Shown: positions 8,483 through 15,783 of the stretch, in pieces
Numbering within the stretch: the stretch's first letter is position 1
How the letters are laid out: every line of letters begins with the position of its first letter
Assembly (NCBI GenBank): GCA_964529175.1
Contig: CAZGVO010000001.1
Location: forward strand, 372,001 to 436,000
Reading direction: 5' to 3'
Length of the DNA stretch: 64,000 nucleotides
Source: JAAFJM01 sp964529175
GTDB lineage: Bacteria > Bacteroidota > Bacteroidia > UKL13-3
The notes under the pieces: model-generated
The model's database searches: none
Told to the model about the DNA's origin: nothing
What the model saw: only the letters and a program-made list of their open reading frames with translations
Position numbers and translations under genes: made by a program

Positions 8483-8512
8483 CAAATATAATAAAAGTAC
8501 ACTTGCATACAA
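8483..8512 (-). promoter_or_regulatory. Predicted promoter of the ACP-KAS III-GT2-GNAT operon
   Basis: Minus-strand TTG (8510-8512), 19 nt, then TATATTTG (8483-8490) is an exact match to the Bacteroidota housekeeping consensus. It sits about 20 nt before the ATG at 8464, so the leader would be short. It also argues against translation starting at 8512. Confidence 0.55.
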
Positions 8513-8563
8513 TTAAAGGCCTTAATTTGATTGATTCAATAATGGCTGTTATCATAAAAACAT

Positions 8564-8571
8564 TAAGTTTG
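8564..8571 (+). promoter_or_regulatory. Candidate -7 element before the sigma-54 response regulator gene
   Basis: TAAGTTTG fits TAnnTTTG and lies 20 nt before the TTG start at 8592. No TTG is found at the right distance for a -33 box, so only half of the promoter is supported. It diverges from the ACP operon promoter within about 50 bp. Confidence 0.35.
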
Positions 8572-8591
8572 CACACCCAATTATTCCTTAA

Positions 8592-9920
8592 TTGAAAACA
8601 GTATTAATTATAGACGATGAAGAAAAATTACGCACTTTACTGGCGCGTATTATTCTTTTAGAAGGTTTTGAAGTATTACAAGCTGCCGATTATAAAACTG
8701 CTTGCAAAAAACTATCGCAACATTTGGTAGATATAGTGCTTTGCGATGTAAAACTACCCGATGCCAATGGTGTAGAAATAGTAGCTCATATTAAGCAACT
8801 ACAACCTCTTACCGAAGTAATTTTACTTACAGCTTATGGCAATATTCCTGATGGTGTTCAAGCCATAAAAAATGGCGCTTTTGATTATATAACAAAAGGC
8901 GATGATAACAATAAAATTATTCCATTATTATACAAAGCCATTGATAAAGTTAGCCTAGCCAAACGTGTTCAGCACCTAGAAAAACAGTTAGATTCAAAAC
9001 AATCGTTTCAAAATATTATTGGCCAATCAAAAGCCATAGAGCAAGTAATAAACCTAGCAAAAAAAGTAAGCACTACCGATGCCACTGTTTTATTAACTGG
9101 CGAAACAGGAACTGGTAAAGAAGTATTTGCGCAAGCTATACACCAACAAAGTGGCAGAAACAAACAAAACTTTGTAGCCATTAATTGCGCTGCTTTTAGT
9201 AAAGATTTATTAGAAAGCGAATTATTTGGCCATAAGGCTGGCGCATTTACAGGCGCTACCAAAGATAAAAAAGGGCTTTTTGAGGAAGCTCATAATGGCA
9301 CATTGTTTTTAGATGAAATTGGCGAAATGCCACTTGACCTTCAAGCTAAACTTTTGCGTGTGCTCGAAAATGGTGAGTATATAAAAGTAGGTGATAGTAA
9401 AACTAGCAAGGTAAATGTTAGACTAATAGCAGCCACCAATAAAAACCTATTAACAGAAATAGATAACCAACACTTTAGACAAGATTTATTTTACAGGTTA
9501 TCTACTTTTAGTATTAAGCTGCCTGCCTTGCGCGAACGCACATCAGATATAGGAGCCTTGGCTGAACATTTTTGTAAACTATTTTCAACCAAAACCAACC
9601 AAGCCGCTAAAACCATAGGCACCAATTATACCCACGCTTTAATTAACCATCATTGGCCTGGTAATATTAGAGAATTAAAAAACGTAATTGAACGAAGCGT
9701 AATACTAAGCGAGGGGCCAGAACTTAATATTGACACATTGCCTTTTGAACTATTAAACAATAGCCAAACCTTACCCCTATTTACCTTGGCTGCTGCCGAA
9801 CAACAACACATAAAAAAAATATTGACTTATACCAATGGCAATAAAACCAAAACTGCCGAACTACTTGGCATAGCCCTTACCACCCTTTACCGTAAGTTGG
9901 AGGAATATAAAATTGGGTAA
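8592..9920 (+). CDS. Sigma-54-dependent response regulator, NtrC family
   Basis: This 442-aa transcription activator has three domains. A receiver (1-120) carries the acidic pocket IIDDEE and phospho-acceptor Asp in LCDVKLPDANG. An AAA+ domain (about 140-375) has Walker A TGETGTGKE, the sigma-54 contact loop GAFTGA, Walker B TLFLDEIG and arginine-finger region RLSTFSIKLPALRER. A Fis-type helix-turn-helix ends the protein (NKTKTAELLGIALTTLYRKL). It starts with TTG. No histidine kinase is adjacent, so it is an orphan locally; the partnerless kinase in the kdp operon (21149-22867) is one candidate partner. The downstream 2H phosphoesterase frame overlaps it by 8 nt. Confidence 0.9.
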   Translation: MKTVLIIDDEEKLRTLLARIILLEGFEVLQAADYKTACKKLSQHLVDIVLCDVKLPDANGVEIVAHIKQLQPLTEVILLTAYGNIPDGVQAIKNGAFDYITKGDDNNKIIPLLYKAIDKVSLAKRVQHLEKQLDSKQSFQNIIGQSKAIEQVINLAKKVSTTDATVLLTGETGTGKEVFAQAIHQQSGRNKQNFVAINCAAFSKDLLESELFGHKAGAFTGATKDKKGLFEEAHNGTLFLDEIGEMPLDLQAKLLRVLENGEYIKVGDSKTSKVNVRLIAATNKNLLTEIDNQHFRQDLFYRLSTFSIKLPALRERTSDIGALAEHFCKLFSTKTNQAAKTIGTNYTHALINHHWPGNIRELKNVIERSVILSEGPELNIDTLPFELLNNSQTLPLFTLAAAEQQHIKKILTYTNGNKTKTAELLGIALTTLYRKLEEYKIG

Positions 9921-10497
9921 TGGATTACTGTTTGAATTGGAAGAAATTGCTCTGTTTGATTATACCATTCAGCTAACTCCTGACGAGCCTATGTTTAAAT
10001 TAGCTTCAAACTTAAAGCAAGAAGCTAAAAAGATTTGTGGCAAAAGCCAAACAACTGTGGGGACCCAGCCACATATTTCACTTGTTAATTTTTCAATGTT
10101 AGAAAAAAATGAAGCTGCATTTATTGTATTGATTGAGTCTATTTTAGCTAATCATCCTAAAATTACTTCAAAGGCAACCAAACTCTCCGTTTTTGAAAAC
10201 TCGGGAACTATATACATTGAGCTGGAAAATGTGGAAGCCATAAAGCAATTTGCAAAGGAACTACAAATGCTTTTAAAAACTAGTACGTTAACTTATAAAA
10301 CTATTGGAGTATCAACAACTCCTCACATTACTATTTTAAAAAACTTGTTTGGAAAACAGCTAGAAGAAGTTTTAACAGCATTAACTAAAATACCAATTGA
10401 AGAGCAGGAGTTCTGTTGCCCAGAATTGCGAATGAAGAAGATGGAACATAAAACATTCTACAAAAAGTACGAAGAAACATGGCCTTTCTTAGGCTAA
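9913..10497 (+). CDS. 2'-5' RNA ligase/2H phosphoesterase superfamily protein
   Basis: This 194-aa protein carries the two His-x-Thr/Ser motifs that define the 2H family: HISLVNF at about residue 54 and HITILKN at about residue 139. These form a symmetrical active site that opens 2',3'-cyclic nucleotides or acts on 2'-5' linkages. The physiological substrate of bacterial members is usually unknown. The TTG at 9913 overlaps the regulator stop by 8 nt, suggesting translational coupling; a later TTG is possible because the conserved fold begins only around DYTIQLTPDE. The gene ends just before a strong hairpin terminator. Confidence 0.75.
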   Translation: MGNGLLFELEEIALFDYTIQLTPDEPMFKLASNLKQEAKKICGKSQTTVGTQPHISLVNFSMLEKNEAAFIVLIESILANHPKITSKATKLSVFENSGTIYIELENVEAIKQFAKELQMLLKTSTLTYKTIGVSTTPHITILKNLFGKQLEEVLTALTKIPIEEQEFCCPELRMKKMEHKTFYKKYEETWPFLG

Positions 10498-10506
10498 TAG
10501 TTTTAC

Positions 10507-10536
10507 AAAAAATGCGGACCAAGTCCGCATTTTTTT
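10507..10536. terminator. Bidirectional intrinsic terminator (copy 1 of an identical pair)
   Basis: A perfect hairpin TGCGGAC-CAA-GTCCGCA is flanked by six A and seven T residues, so it can stop transcription both ways. It lies between the convergent 2H phosphoesterase and XRE-pentapeptide genes. The same 29-nt sequence recurs at 44881-44909. Confidence 0.85.
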
Positions 10537-10538
10537 AT

Positions 10539-11441
10539 TTAGTCTAAAATAGTTACTTCAGTTAAATTGGCATCATTATTTTTTAAAAATGCATAAGTAA
10601 TTTTATCTACTTTACAGTTAACAAATTCTACTTTCTTAAATCGTTTATTGTACTTAAAAAAAGTATTTAAAATGGTTGCGTCTTTAAATTTTACTTTATA
10701 AAATGAGCAGTGTTCAAAATGGCAATCATCAATATTTCCTTCAAAGGTTATGTTACTTAAATTTGAGTTTTTAAACGCTGTAAATTTCCAAACGGCATTC
10801 GATATTTCGTTATTTTCAAAGTTTACGACAAATACCTCTGTACCAGAAAAATTTGCTTCCGAAAAATTACATTTTTCAATGTTATTTTTAATAAATGAGG
10901 CATCAATAAATGAACATGCATTAAACTGATTATTAAGTAAATTAGAGGACTGAATTTTACTGTTACGTAAATTAGCAGATGAAAAATCACATAACTCAAT
11001 ATTATTGCTTGCAAGCACAAGTTCTGACAAATCAGAGTTTAAAAACTTGCAATTTTTGATATTAGATGAACTGAATTTTTCCTTTAAATTTTTCAAACCC
11101 GAAAAGTCAGCATCTGTCCAATTTCCGCTAGACATGTCCCAATTCCAATTAAACTTTTTCTTAGGTTTATTTTCCTCAATTTCTAATACTTTTTGGCTGC
11201 TGTTTAATTGCGGTGTAATTTCTTGATTACCGTAACGATCTGAAAAATAATTCAGATCAACTCCAAAAATCTCTGAAAGTAAATTTAAGGTAGTAATATC
11301 TGGCATTGATTCGCCACGCTCCCACTTTCCAACAGCTTGTGGACTAATAGAAACCTGTTGAGCAAGTTCACTTTGCGAAAGATTCATTTTCTTTCTTGCT
11401 TCGGCTATTTTCAAGCCAATTGATTTTGAATTTAACATCAT
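10539..11441 (-). CDS. XRE-family HTH protein fused to pentapeptide repeats
   Basis: This 300-aa protein begins with an XRE/Cro helix-turn-helix (about residues 8-65; LSQSELAQQVSISPQAVGKW, then ERGESMPDI). A polar linker follows, and then about 150 residues of pentapeptide repeats with the A(D/N)LxX rhythm (DFSSANLRNSKI, CNFSEANFSGTEV), which fold as a right-handed beta-helix. Such fusions are probably DNA-binding regulators whose repeat part mediates protein contact; the ligand is unknown. A consensus promoter at 11465-11496 and repeated ACAAC/GTTGT motifs at 11515-11562 lie upstream, consistent with self-regulation. The start could be either of two adjacent ATG codons. Confidence 0.8.
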   Translation of the reverse strand: MMLNSKSIGLKIAEARKKMNLSQSELAQQVSISPQAVGKWERGESMPDITTLNLLSEIFGVDLNYFSDRYGNQEITPQLNSSQKVLEIEENKPKKKFNWNWDMSSGNWTDADFSGLKNLKEKFSSSNIKNCKFLNSDLSELVLASNNIELCDFSSANLRNSKIQSSNLLNNQFNACSFIDASFIKNNIEKCNFSEANFSGTEVFVVNFENNEISNAVWKFTAFKNSNLSNITFEGNIDDCHFEHCSFYKVKFKDATILNTFFKYNKRFKKVEFVNCKVDKITYAFLKNNDANLTEVTILD

Positions 11442-11464
11442 ATAGTTTTATTTTTTTGATGCCG

Positions 11465-11496
11465 CAAAGTTATTTTAGGTGCTAATTTCGATGCAA
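11465..11496 (-). promoter_or_regulatory. Predicted promoter of the XRE-pentapeptide gene
   Basis: Minus-strand TTG (11494-11496), 21 nt, TAACTTTG (11465-11472) fits the Bacteroidota promoter pattern. It lies about 25 nt upstream of the start codon. Confidence 0.5.
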
Positions 11497-11514
11497 ATAA
11501 ACACCACTACTTAT

Positions 11515-11562
11515 AGTTGTAAACAGGCTACATTAAGTTGTATTTACACAACTGTCTGTTGT
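11515..11562. promoter_or_regulatory. Cluster of ACAAC/GTTGT half-sites, candidate operator
   Basis: Four pentamers GTTGT, GTTGT, ACAAC and GTTGT fall within 48 bp directly upstream of the XRE gene promoter. The middle pair forms an inverted repeat, AGTTGT-6-ACAACT (11536-11553). Spacing and position fit a binding site for a helix-turn-helix dimer, possibly the XRE protein itself. This is inferred from symmetry alone. Confidence 0.35.
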
Positions 11563-11610
11563 ATTTTGCTTGTTTTTAATATTTTAGCAAAAATGGCGGT
11601 GTAATTTCCT

Positions 11611-12867
11611 TTATATTTCTTTTTCCCACTTAGCTACCACACTTGTTGCCAAAGCATTTCCTAATACATTGGTAGCGCTTCTAAACATATCACAAAAATG
11701 ATCTATTGGTAAAATTAAGGCAATGCCCTCAACTGGAATATTAAACATGCCACAAGTGGCTGCTACCACTACCAAACTAGCTCTTGGAACTCCGGCTATA
11801 CCTTTACTGGTAAGCATTAATACCAATAACATTATCAATTGAGTTTGTAAATCGAGCGGAACGTCATAAGCTTGTGCTATAAATATACTGGCAAAGGTCA
11901 TGTACATCATGCTTCCATCTAAATTAAACGAGTAACCTAAAGGAAGCATAAACGATACAATTTTATTTTTTATACCAAAACGCTCTAACTCTTCGGTTAA
12001 TTTTGGAAAAACAGCCTCGGAACTAGTGGTGCCAAATGCTATTATTAATGGAGAGAAAATATGTTTCAGCAAGGTTTTCATTTTATTACCTAAAAAAACA
12101 AAACCTATAAAAAGTAACAATGCCCACAAAGAAGAAATACCCACTAAAAACGAACCAAAAAACTTAGCATAAGTCAGTAGGAGTTCATTCAAATCGCGAA
12201 TGGCAAATACACCTGCAATGGCTCCAAATACGCCAAGTGGAGCAAAATTCATTACATAGGTTACCATTTTTAAAATTATATGCGATATTTTGTCCATAAC
12301 ATTTATAACCGGTTTGGCATGGTCGCCAATAGAAGCAGCAGCTAAACCGAAAAATATAGCAAAAACCACAATTTGTAGAATTTCGTTAAAAGCCATGGCC
12401 TCAATTATGCTTTTAGGAATAATATGTTCCACAAAGTTTTGTGCCGAAAAATTATGTGATTTTTCTGTAACATCGCTAGCAGTGGCGGTATCAACATTTA
12501 GTAAATTTAAACCAACTCCTGGTTTTAAAATATTTACCCAAAACATGCCAATTAACAATGATAGAAACGAAGCTGTAAAAAACCATGCCATGGCTTTTCC
12601 GCCAATACGTCCAACTGATTTTATATCGCCAAACTTGGCAATACCTACAACTAAAGTTGTAAACACCAAAGGCGAAATAATCATTTGAACCAATCTAATA
12701 AAAATAGTGGCCAACATTTTTATATAACCACTAAAAGCTTTGGCAAAAACTGCATCGTAAAAAGTATGAATAAAAATACCCAGCGATGCGCCTAGAATCA
12801 TAGCTATTAAAATCTGAAAAGTTAGATTTTTTACAATTGAGGTTTTTTTAGTTGTAGTTGGCTCCAT
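11611..12867 (-). CDS. Dicarboxylate/amino acid:cation symporter (DAACS family, GltP/DctA-like)
   Basis: This 418-aa inner-membrane carrier takes up glutamate/aspartate or C4-dicarboxylates with protons or sodium. Family marks are visible: the serine-rich hairpin stretch FGTTSSEAVFPK near residue 277, LGYSFNLDGSMMYMTFASIF (transmembrane 7 with the NxDGS site), and in the final third GIAGVPRASLVVV and IDHFCDMFRSATNVLGNA (the RxxxNVxGD-like segment). Eight membrane spans plus two re-entrant hairpins are expected. It is monocistronic by spacing. The family does not allow choosing between glutamate and dicarboxylate; the final motif reads GNA instead of the common GDA/GDG. Confidence 0.85.
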   Translation of the reverse strand: MEPTTTKKTSIVKNLTFQILIAMILGASLGIFIHTFYDAVFAKAFSGYIKMLATIFIRLVQMIISPLVFTTLVVGIAKFGDIKSVGRIGGKAMAWFFTASFLSLLIGMFWVNILKPGVGLNLLNVDTATASDVTEKSHNFSAQNFVEHIIPKSIIEAMAFNEILQIVVFAIFFGLAAASIGDHAKPVINVMDKISHIILKMVTYVMNFAPLGVFGAIAGVFAIRDLNELLLTYAKFFGSFLVGISSLWALLLFIGFVFLGNKMKTLLKHIFSPLIIAFGTTSSEAVFPKLTEELERFGIKNKIVSFMLPLGYSFNLDGSMMYMTFASIFIAQAYDVPLDLQTQLIMLLVLMLTSKGIAGVPRASLVVVAATCGMFNIPVEGIALILPIDHFCDMFRSATNVLGNALATSVVAKWEKEI

Positions 12868-12946
12868 TTAAATAATATTTATTAACCAAAACCCGCTTTG
12901 ATTAACTCGGGCGAACATACAAAATTTTATTTAGCTGGCTAAATTT

Positions 12947-13636
12947 TTAAACACCATGATAGGCAAATGCCAAACCTGCAACACTAACCTTACAGCCTTC
13001 AATTTGTATTAATTCTAAGGCGCAGCTTTCTATGGTAGCACCGGTGGTTATTACATCATCAATCAATAAAATGTGCTTATTTTCAAATAATTGCGAGTTT
13101 ATTGCTTCAAACACTTTTTCTACATTTTCACTGCGTTCTAATCTTGATTTTTTAGTTTGGGTTTCGGTAAATTTATTTCTAATGATATAATTACTTAGGT
13201 TTTCAAGGGCAAGTGTTTCGGCTAATCCATTGGCAAGCATTTCGCTTTGATTATAACCCCTCATTTTGAGCTTATTTTTATGTAATGGAATTGCAGCTAT
13301 TGCGTCAATTTTATATTGAGCACAAAAATCTTTTAAAAAAGTACCATAATATTTACCAAGAAACAAAGCTATTTCAGGGTTATCGTGGTATTTTAAAGCA
13401 TGCAACAACTTAGCTGTTTTTCCACCTTTTTTAAAAAACAAAAGTGCTATGGCTTGTTCAATTTTTATCCTTCCCCAAAATACTTTTTGTAAATTATTAT
13501 TTGGTAGTTGATGAAAATTGGTGAGAGGTAATTCTAACAAGCACCCAGTACAAACGTAGTTTTCGCTATCAACCAAATGTTTATGGCAGCAAATGCAAGT
13601 ATTGGGATATAAAAGTTGAATAAGGTATTTGAACAT
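12947..13636 (-). CDS. comF: ComF family phosphoribosyltransferase-like protein
   Basis: This roughly 229-aa protein begins with a zinc-ribbon-like cluster (YPNTCICCHKHL...YVCTGCLLELP), then has a PRTase domain. The PRPP-binding loop is LLIDDVITTGATIESC. RGYNQSEMLANGLA and a KxRLERxEN stretch are also ComF marks. ComF members act in DNA uptake and transformation in some bacteria, though the exact role is unclear. I use the ATG at 13636 (MFKYLIQLLYPN), because the open frame above it runs through the hairpin terminator of the upstream gene. The start codon follows the terminator T-run directly, so a promoter within or upstream of the hairpin must serve it. Confidence 0.85.
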   Translation of the reverse strand: MFKYLIQLLYPNTCICCHKHLVDSENYVCTGCLLELPLTNFHQLPNNNLQKVFWGRIKIEQAIALLFFKKGGKTAKLLHALKYHDNPEIALFLGKYYGTFLKDFCAQYKIDAIAAIPLHKNKLKMRGYNQSEMLANGLAETLALENLSNYIIRNKFTETQTKKSRLERSENVEKVFEAINSQLFENKHILLIDDVITTGATIESCALELIQIEGCKVSVAGLAFAYHGV

Positions 13637-13678
13637 AAAAAAAGCCAAAATCAAATATAAGTTTTTTGATTTTGGCTT
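13637..13678 (-). terminator. Intrinsic terminator after the glutathione peroxidase gene
   Basis: Read on the minus strand, a 14-bp perfect stem (AAGCCAAAATCAAA pairing with its complement, 9-nt loop) ends in seven T residues. The last T at 13637 touches the ATG of comF. It lies 19 nt beyond the peroxidase stop. Confidence 0.8.
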
Positions 13679-13697
13679 GTATAAATTTTTTAGAAAA

Positions 13698-14267
13698 TTA
13701 CTTCAGCAATTTAGCTATTTCTTCGCTTAAAGGTTCTGTTTTACTAGGAAAATATTCTACAAATTTTCCATTTTCATCAATTAAAAACTTACCAAAATTC
13801 CATTTAACCTCTACATCTTTTACGCCATTGGTTTCTTTATTGGTTAACCATTGGTAAACTGCATGTTGGTCTTTTCCCTTTACATCAATTTTTTCGGTAA
13901 GTGGAAAAGTTACACCATAATTCTTTTTGCAAAAAGTGGCTATTTCTTCTGGAGAACCTGACTCTTGGTATAAAAACTGGTTACAAGGGAAACCAATAAT
14001 TACTAGCTTTTCTTTGTTGTTTTCGTATAACTTTTCTAAACCTTCATATTGAGGAGTGTATCCACACTTGCTTGCCACATTTACACAAAGCACTTTTTTG
14101 CCTTTAAATTGGCTCATTTTGATTTCTGTTTTTCCATCTAACGATTTAATAGTTAAATCATAAAAGCTTTTGCCTTTGGTACTGTTTTCGACTTTACGGG
14201 TTTTAAAACTGTAAAATACAAAACCTGCTATTAGCAGCAGTGCGCTTGTTAAAATTATTGTTTTCAT
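13698..14267 (-). CDS. Glutathione peroxidase family protein (thiol peroxidase), membrane-anchored or exported
   Basis: This 189-aa protein has the thioredoxin-fold peroxidase motifs VNVASKCGYTPQYEGLEKLY (peroxidatic Cys), IGFPCNQFLYQESGS and VKWNFGKFLID; the last provides Trp and Asn of the catalytic tetrad. Cysteine, not selenocysteine, is used. The start at 14267 (MKTIILTSALLL) gives an N-terminal hydrophobic helix, so it is exported or tethered facing the periplasm. The longer frame to 14339 would overlap ispH by 67 nt and is unlikely. In bacteria these enzymes usually draw electrons from thioredoxin. It follows ispH by 5 nt, probably as one transcript. Confidence 0.85.
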   Translation of the reverse strand: MKTIILTSALLLIAGFVFYSFKTRKVENSTKGKSFYDLTIKSLDGKTEIKMSQFKGKKVLCVNVASKCGYTPQYEGLEKLYENNKEKLVIIGFPCNQFLYQESGSPEEIATFCKKNYGVTFPLTEKIDVKGKDQHAVYQWLTNKETNGVKDVEVKWNFGKFLIDENGKFVEYFPSKTEPLSEEIAKLLK

Positions 14268-14272
14268 GTTTT

Positions 14273-15115
14273 TTATAATGCTAAAATTGCTTCTTTTACT
14301 TCTTCCATTTGCCATTGAGGAGTACTTGTAGCTCCACAAATGCCAACAGTCTCGTTAGTATTAAACCACTCTTTCTTCAATTCACTTTTATTACTAACAA
14401 AAAAAGTATTAGGATTGTTTTCTTTACAAACATCGTAAAGTACCTTTCCGTTAGATGATTTTAAGCCAGCTACAAAAATTACCTTATCAAATTTTTTAAC
14501 AAAATTGGGCAACTGTACATCGCGGTTACTTACTTGGCGGCAAAGAGTATCGTTAAAATCAACTTCTATTCCTTTTTCTTCAAGGGTGCTTTTTAGCTTG
14601 TATAAGTTTTTAGTTCGTTTTGTGGTTTGACTAAACAATTGTAGTTTTTTAGGAAGTTCCATATTTTCTAACTCGTCAAAAGTTTCAACCACTTTTGCTT
14701 CTCCGTTAGTTTGTCCCACTAAGCCTTTTACTTCAGCATGGCCGTGTTTTCCATAAATAAGTATTTGCTCATTATCGTTATAGGCTTCCCTTACACGATT
14801 TTGTAGTTTTAAAACTACCGGACAACTTGCATCTATTAGCTCAATTTGGTTTTCCATGGCTAATTTGTAAGTTTCTGGTGGTTCGCCATGAGCTCTTATC
14901 AGCACTTTTTCATTTCTGATATTTTTTAATTGCTCGTGGTCAATTATTTGAAGCCCTTTAGCTTTTAAGCGAGCTACTTCTTCATCGTTATGAACAATGT
15001 CTCCAAGGCAAAATAATTTACCTTCGGCATCTAAAATATCTTCGGCCATTGAAATAGCAAATACTACCCCAAAGCAAAAACCCGAATTATCGTCTATTTC
15101 TACTTTTACATCCAT
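14273..15115 (-). CDS. ispH: 4-hydroxy-3-methylbut-2-enyl diphosphate reductase (IspH/LytB)
   Basis: This 280-aa iron-sulfur enzyme makes IPP and DMAPP in the last step of the MEP isoprenoid pathway. The three cluster-binding cysteines are visible in GFCFGVVFA (Cys14), DASCPVVLKLQ (about residue 98) and NDTLCRQVSNRD (about residue 197). The glutamate loop GICGATSTPQW is also present, as are IVHNDEEV and AHGEPP, which carry substrate-binding histidines. Length matches the short bacterial form. It supplies building blocks for the polyprenyl synthase at 20181 and, through that, for MenA at 44933. Confidence 0.95.
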   Translation of the reverse strand: MDVKVEIDDNSGFCFGVVFAISMAEDILDAEGKLFCLGDIVHNDEEVARLKAKGLQIIDHEQLKNIRNEKVLIRAHGEPPETYKLAMENQIELIDASCPVVLKLQNRVREAYNDNEQILIYGKHGHAEVKGLVGQTNGEAKVVETFDELENMELPKKLQLFSQTTKRTKNLYKLKSTLEEKGIEVDFNDTLCRQVSNRDVQLPNFVKKFDKVIFVAGLKSSNGKVLYDVCKENNPNTFFVSNKSELKKEWFNTNETVGICGATSTPQWQMEEVKEAILAL

Positions 15116-15320
15116 AAAACGCTACAATATTAACTTTTATAATGCTAATTAGTTTTTTGATTTTACCTAAAATAAAATTTTACTTGGTTTTTAGGCCAAA
15201 ATACTGCTACTTGTATTTGTTTTTTTACAATTCAAATAGTTGTTAGAAAGTTTTTTTTTGATTGTTATAAATACATACAAAAAAAGTATAATATTGAATT
15301 TAAAATTGCTAAATTAAAAA

Positions 15321-15749
15321 ATGAGCGAACGAATGATTAACATACTACTAGTAGAAGATGATGAAGTGGATATAATGAACGTTAGACGTGCATTTAAAAA
15401 GAACAATGTAACTAATCCATTACATATTACTAATAATGGAATAGAAGCATTAGAATATTTACGCGATATTCATGTAAATGCGCCTTTAAAAACACCAAAA
15501 ATTATTCTCCTTGATTTAAATATGCCCAAAATGGGTGGAATTGAGTTCTTGCGCGAGCTAAGGAAAGATGAGCATTTAAAAAACTTAAGTGTTTTTGTAA
15601 TGACTACTTCGAACGAAGACAATGATAAAGTAGAAGCATTTAATTTAAATGTGGCTGGATATATCCTTAAACCATTATCAATGGATCAATTTATGGATGT
15701 AGTAAGCACTTTAAACAGCTATTGGAAATTGTGCGAATTTCCTACCTAA
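15321..15749 (+). CDS. Single-domain response regulator (CheY/Rcp1-like)
   Basis: This 142-aa protein is a stand-alone receiver. ILLVEDDEVDIMNVRRAF gives the acidic pocket, IILLDLNMPKMGGIEF the phospho-acceptor Asp (about residue 70), VMTTSNEDND the switch Thr and GYILKPLSMD the conserved Lys. The long alpha1-beta2 region (NNGIEALEYLRD) is typical of Rcp1-type regulators that partner with hybrid or phytochrome-like kinases. There is no output domain. It lies 34 nt before the hybrid kinase gene, so the two likely form a relay. Confidence 0.9.
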   Translation: MSERMINILLVEDDEVDIMNVRRAFKKNNVTNPLHITNNGIEALEYLRDIHVNAPLKTPKIILLDLNMPKMGGIEFLRELRKDEHLKNLSVFVMTTSNEDNDKVEAFNLNVAGYILKPLSMDQFMDVVSTLNSYWKLCEFPT

Positions 15750-15783
15750 TTAGGTTTACTTTTTTGTTGAACAAATAAAGCTT

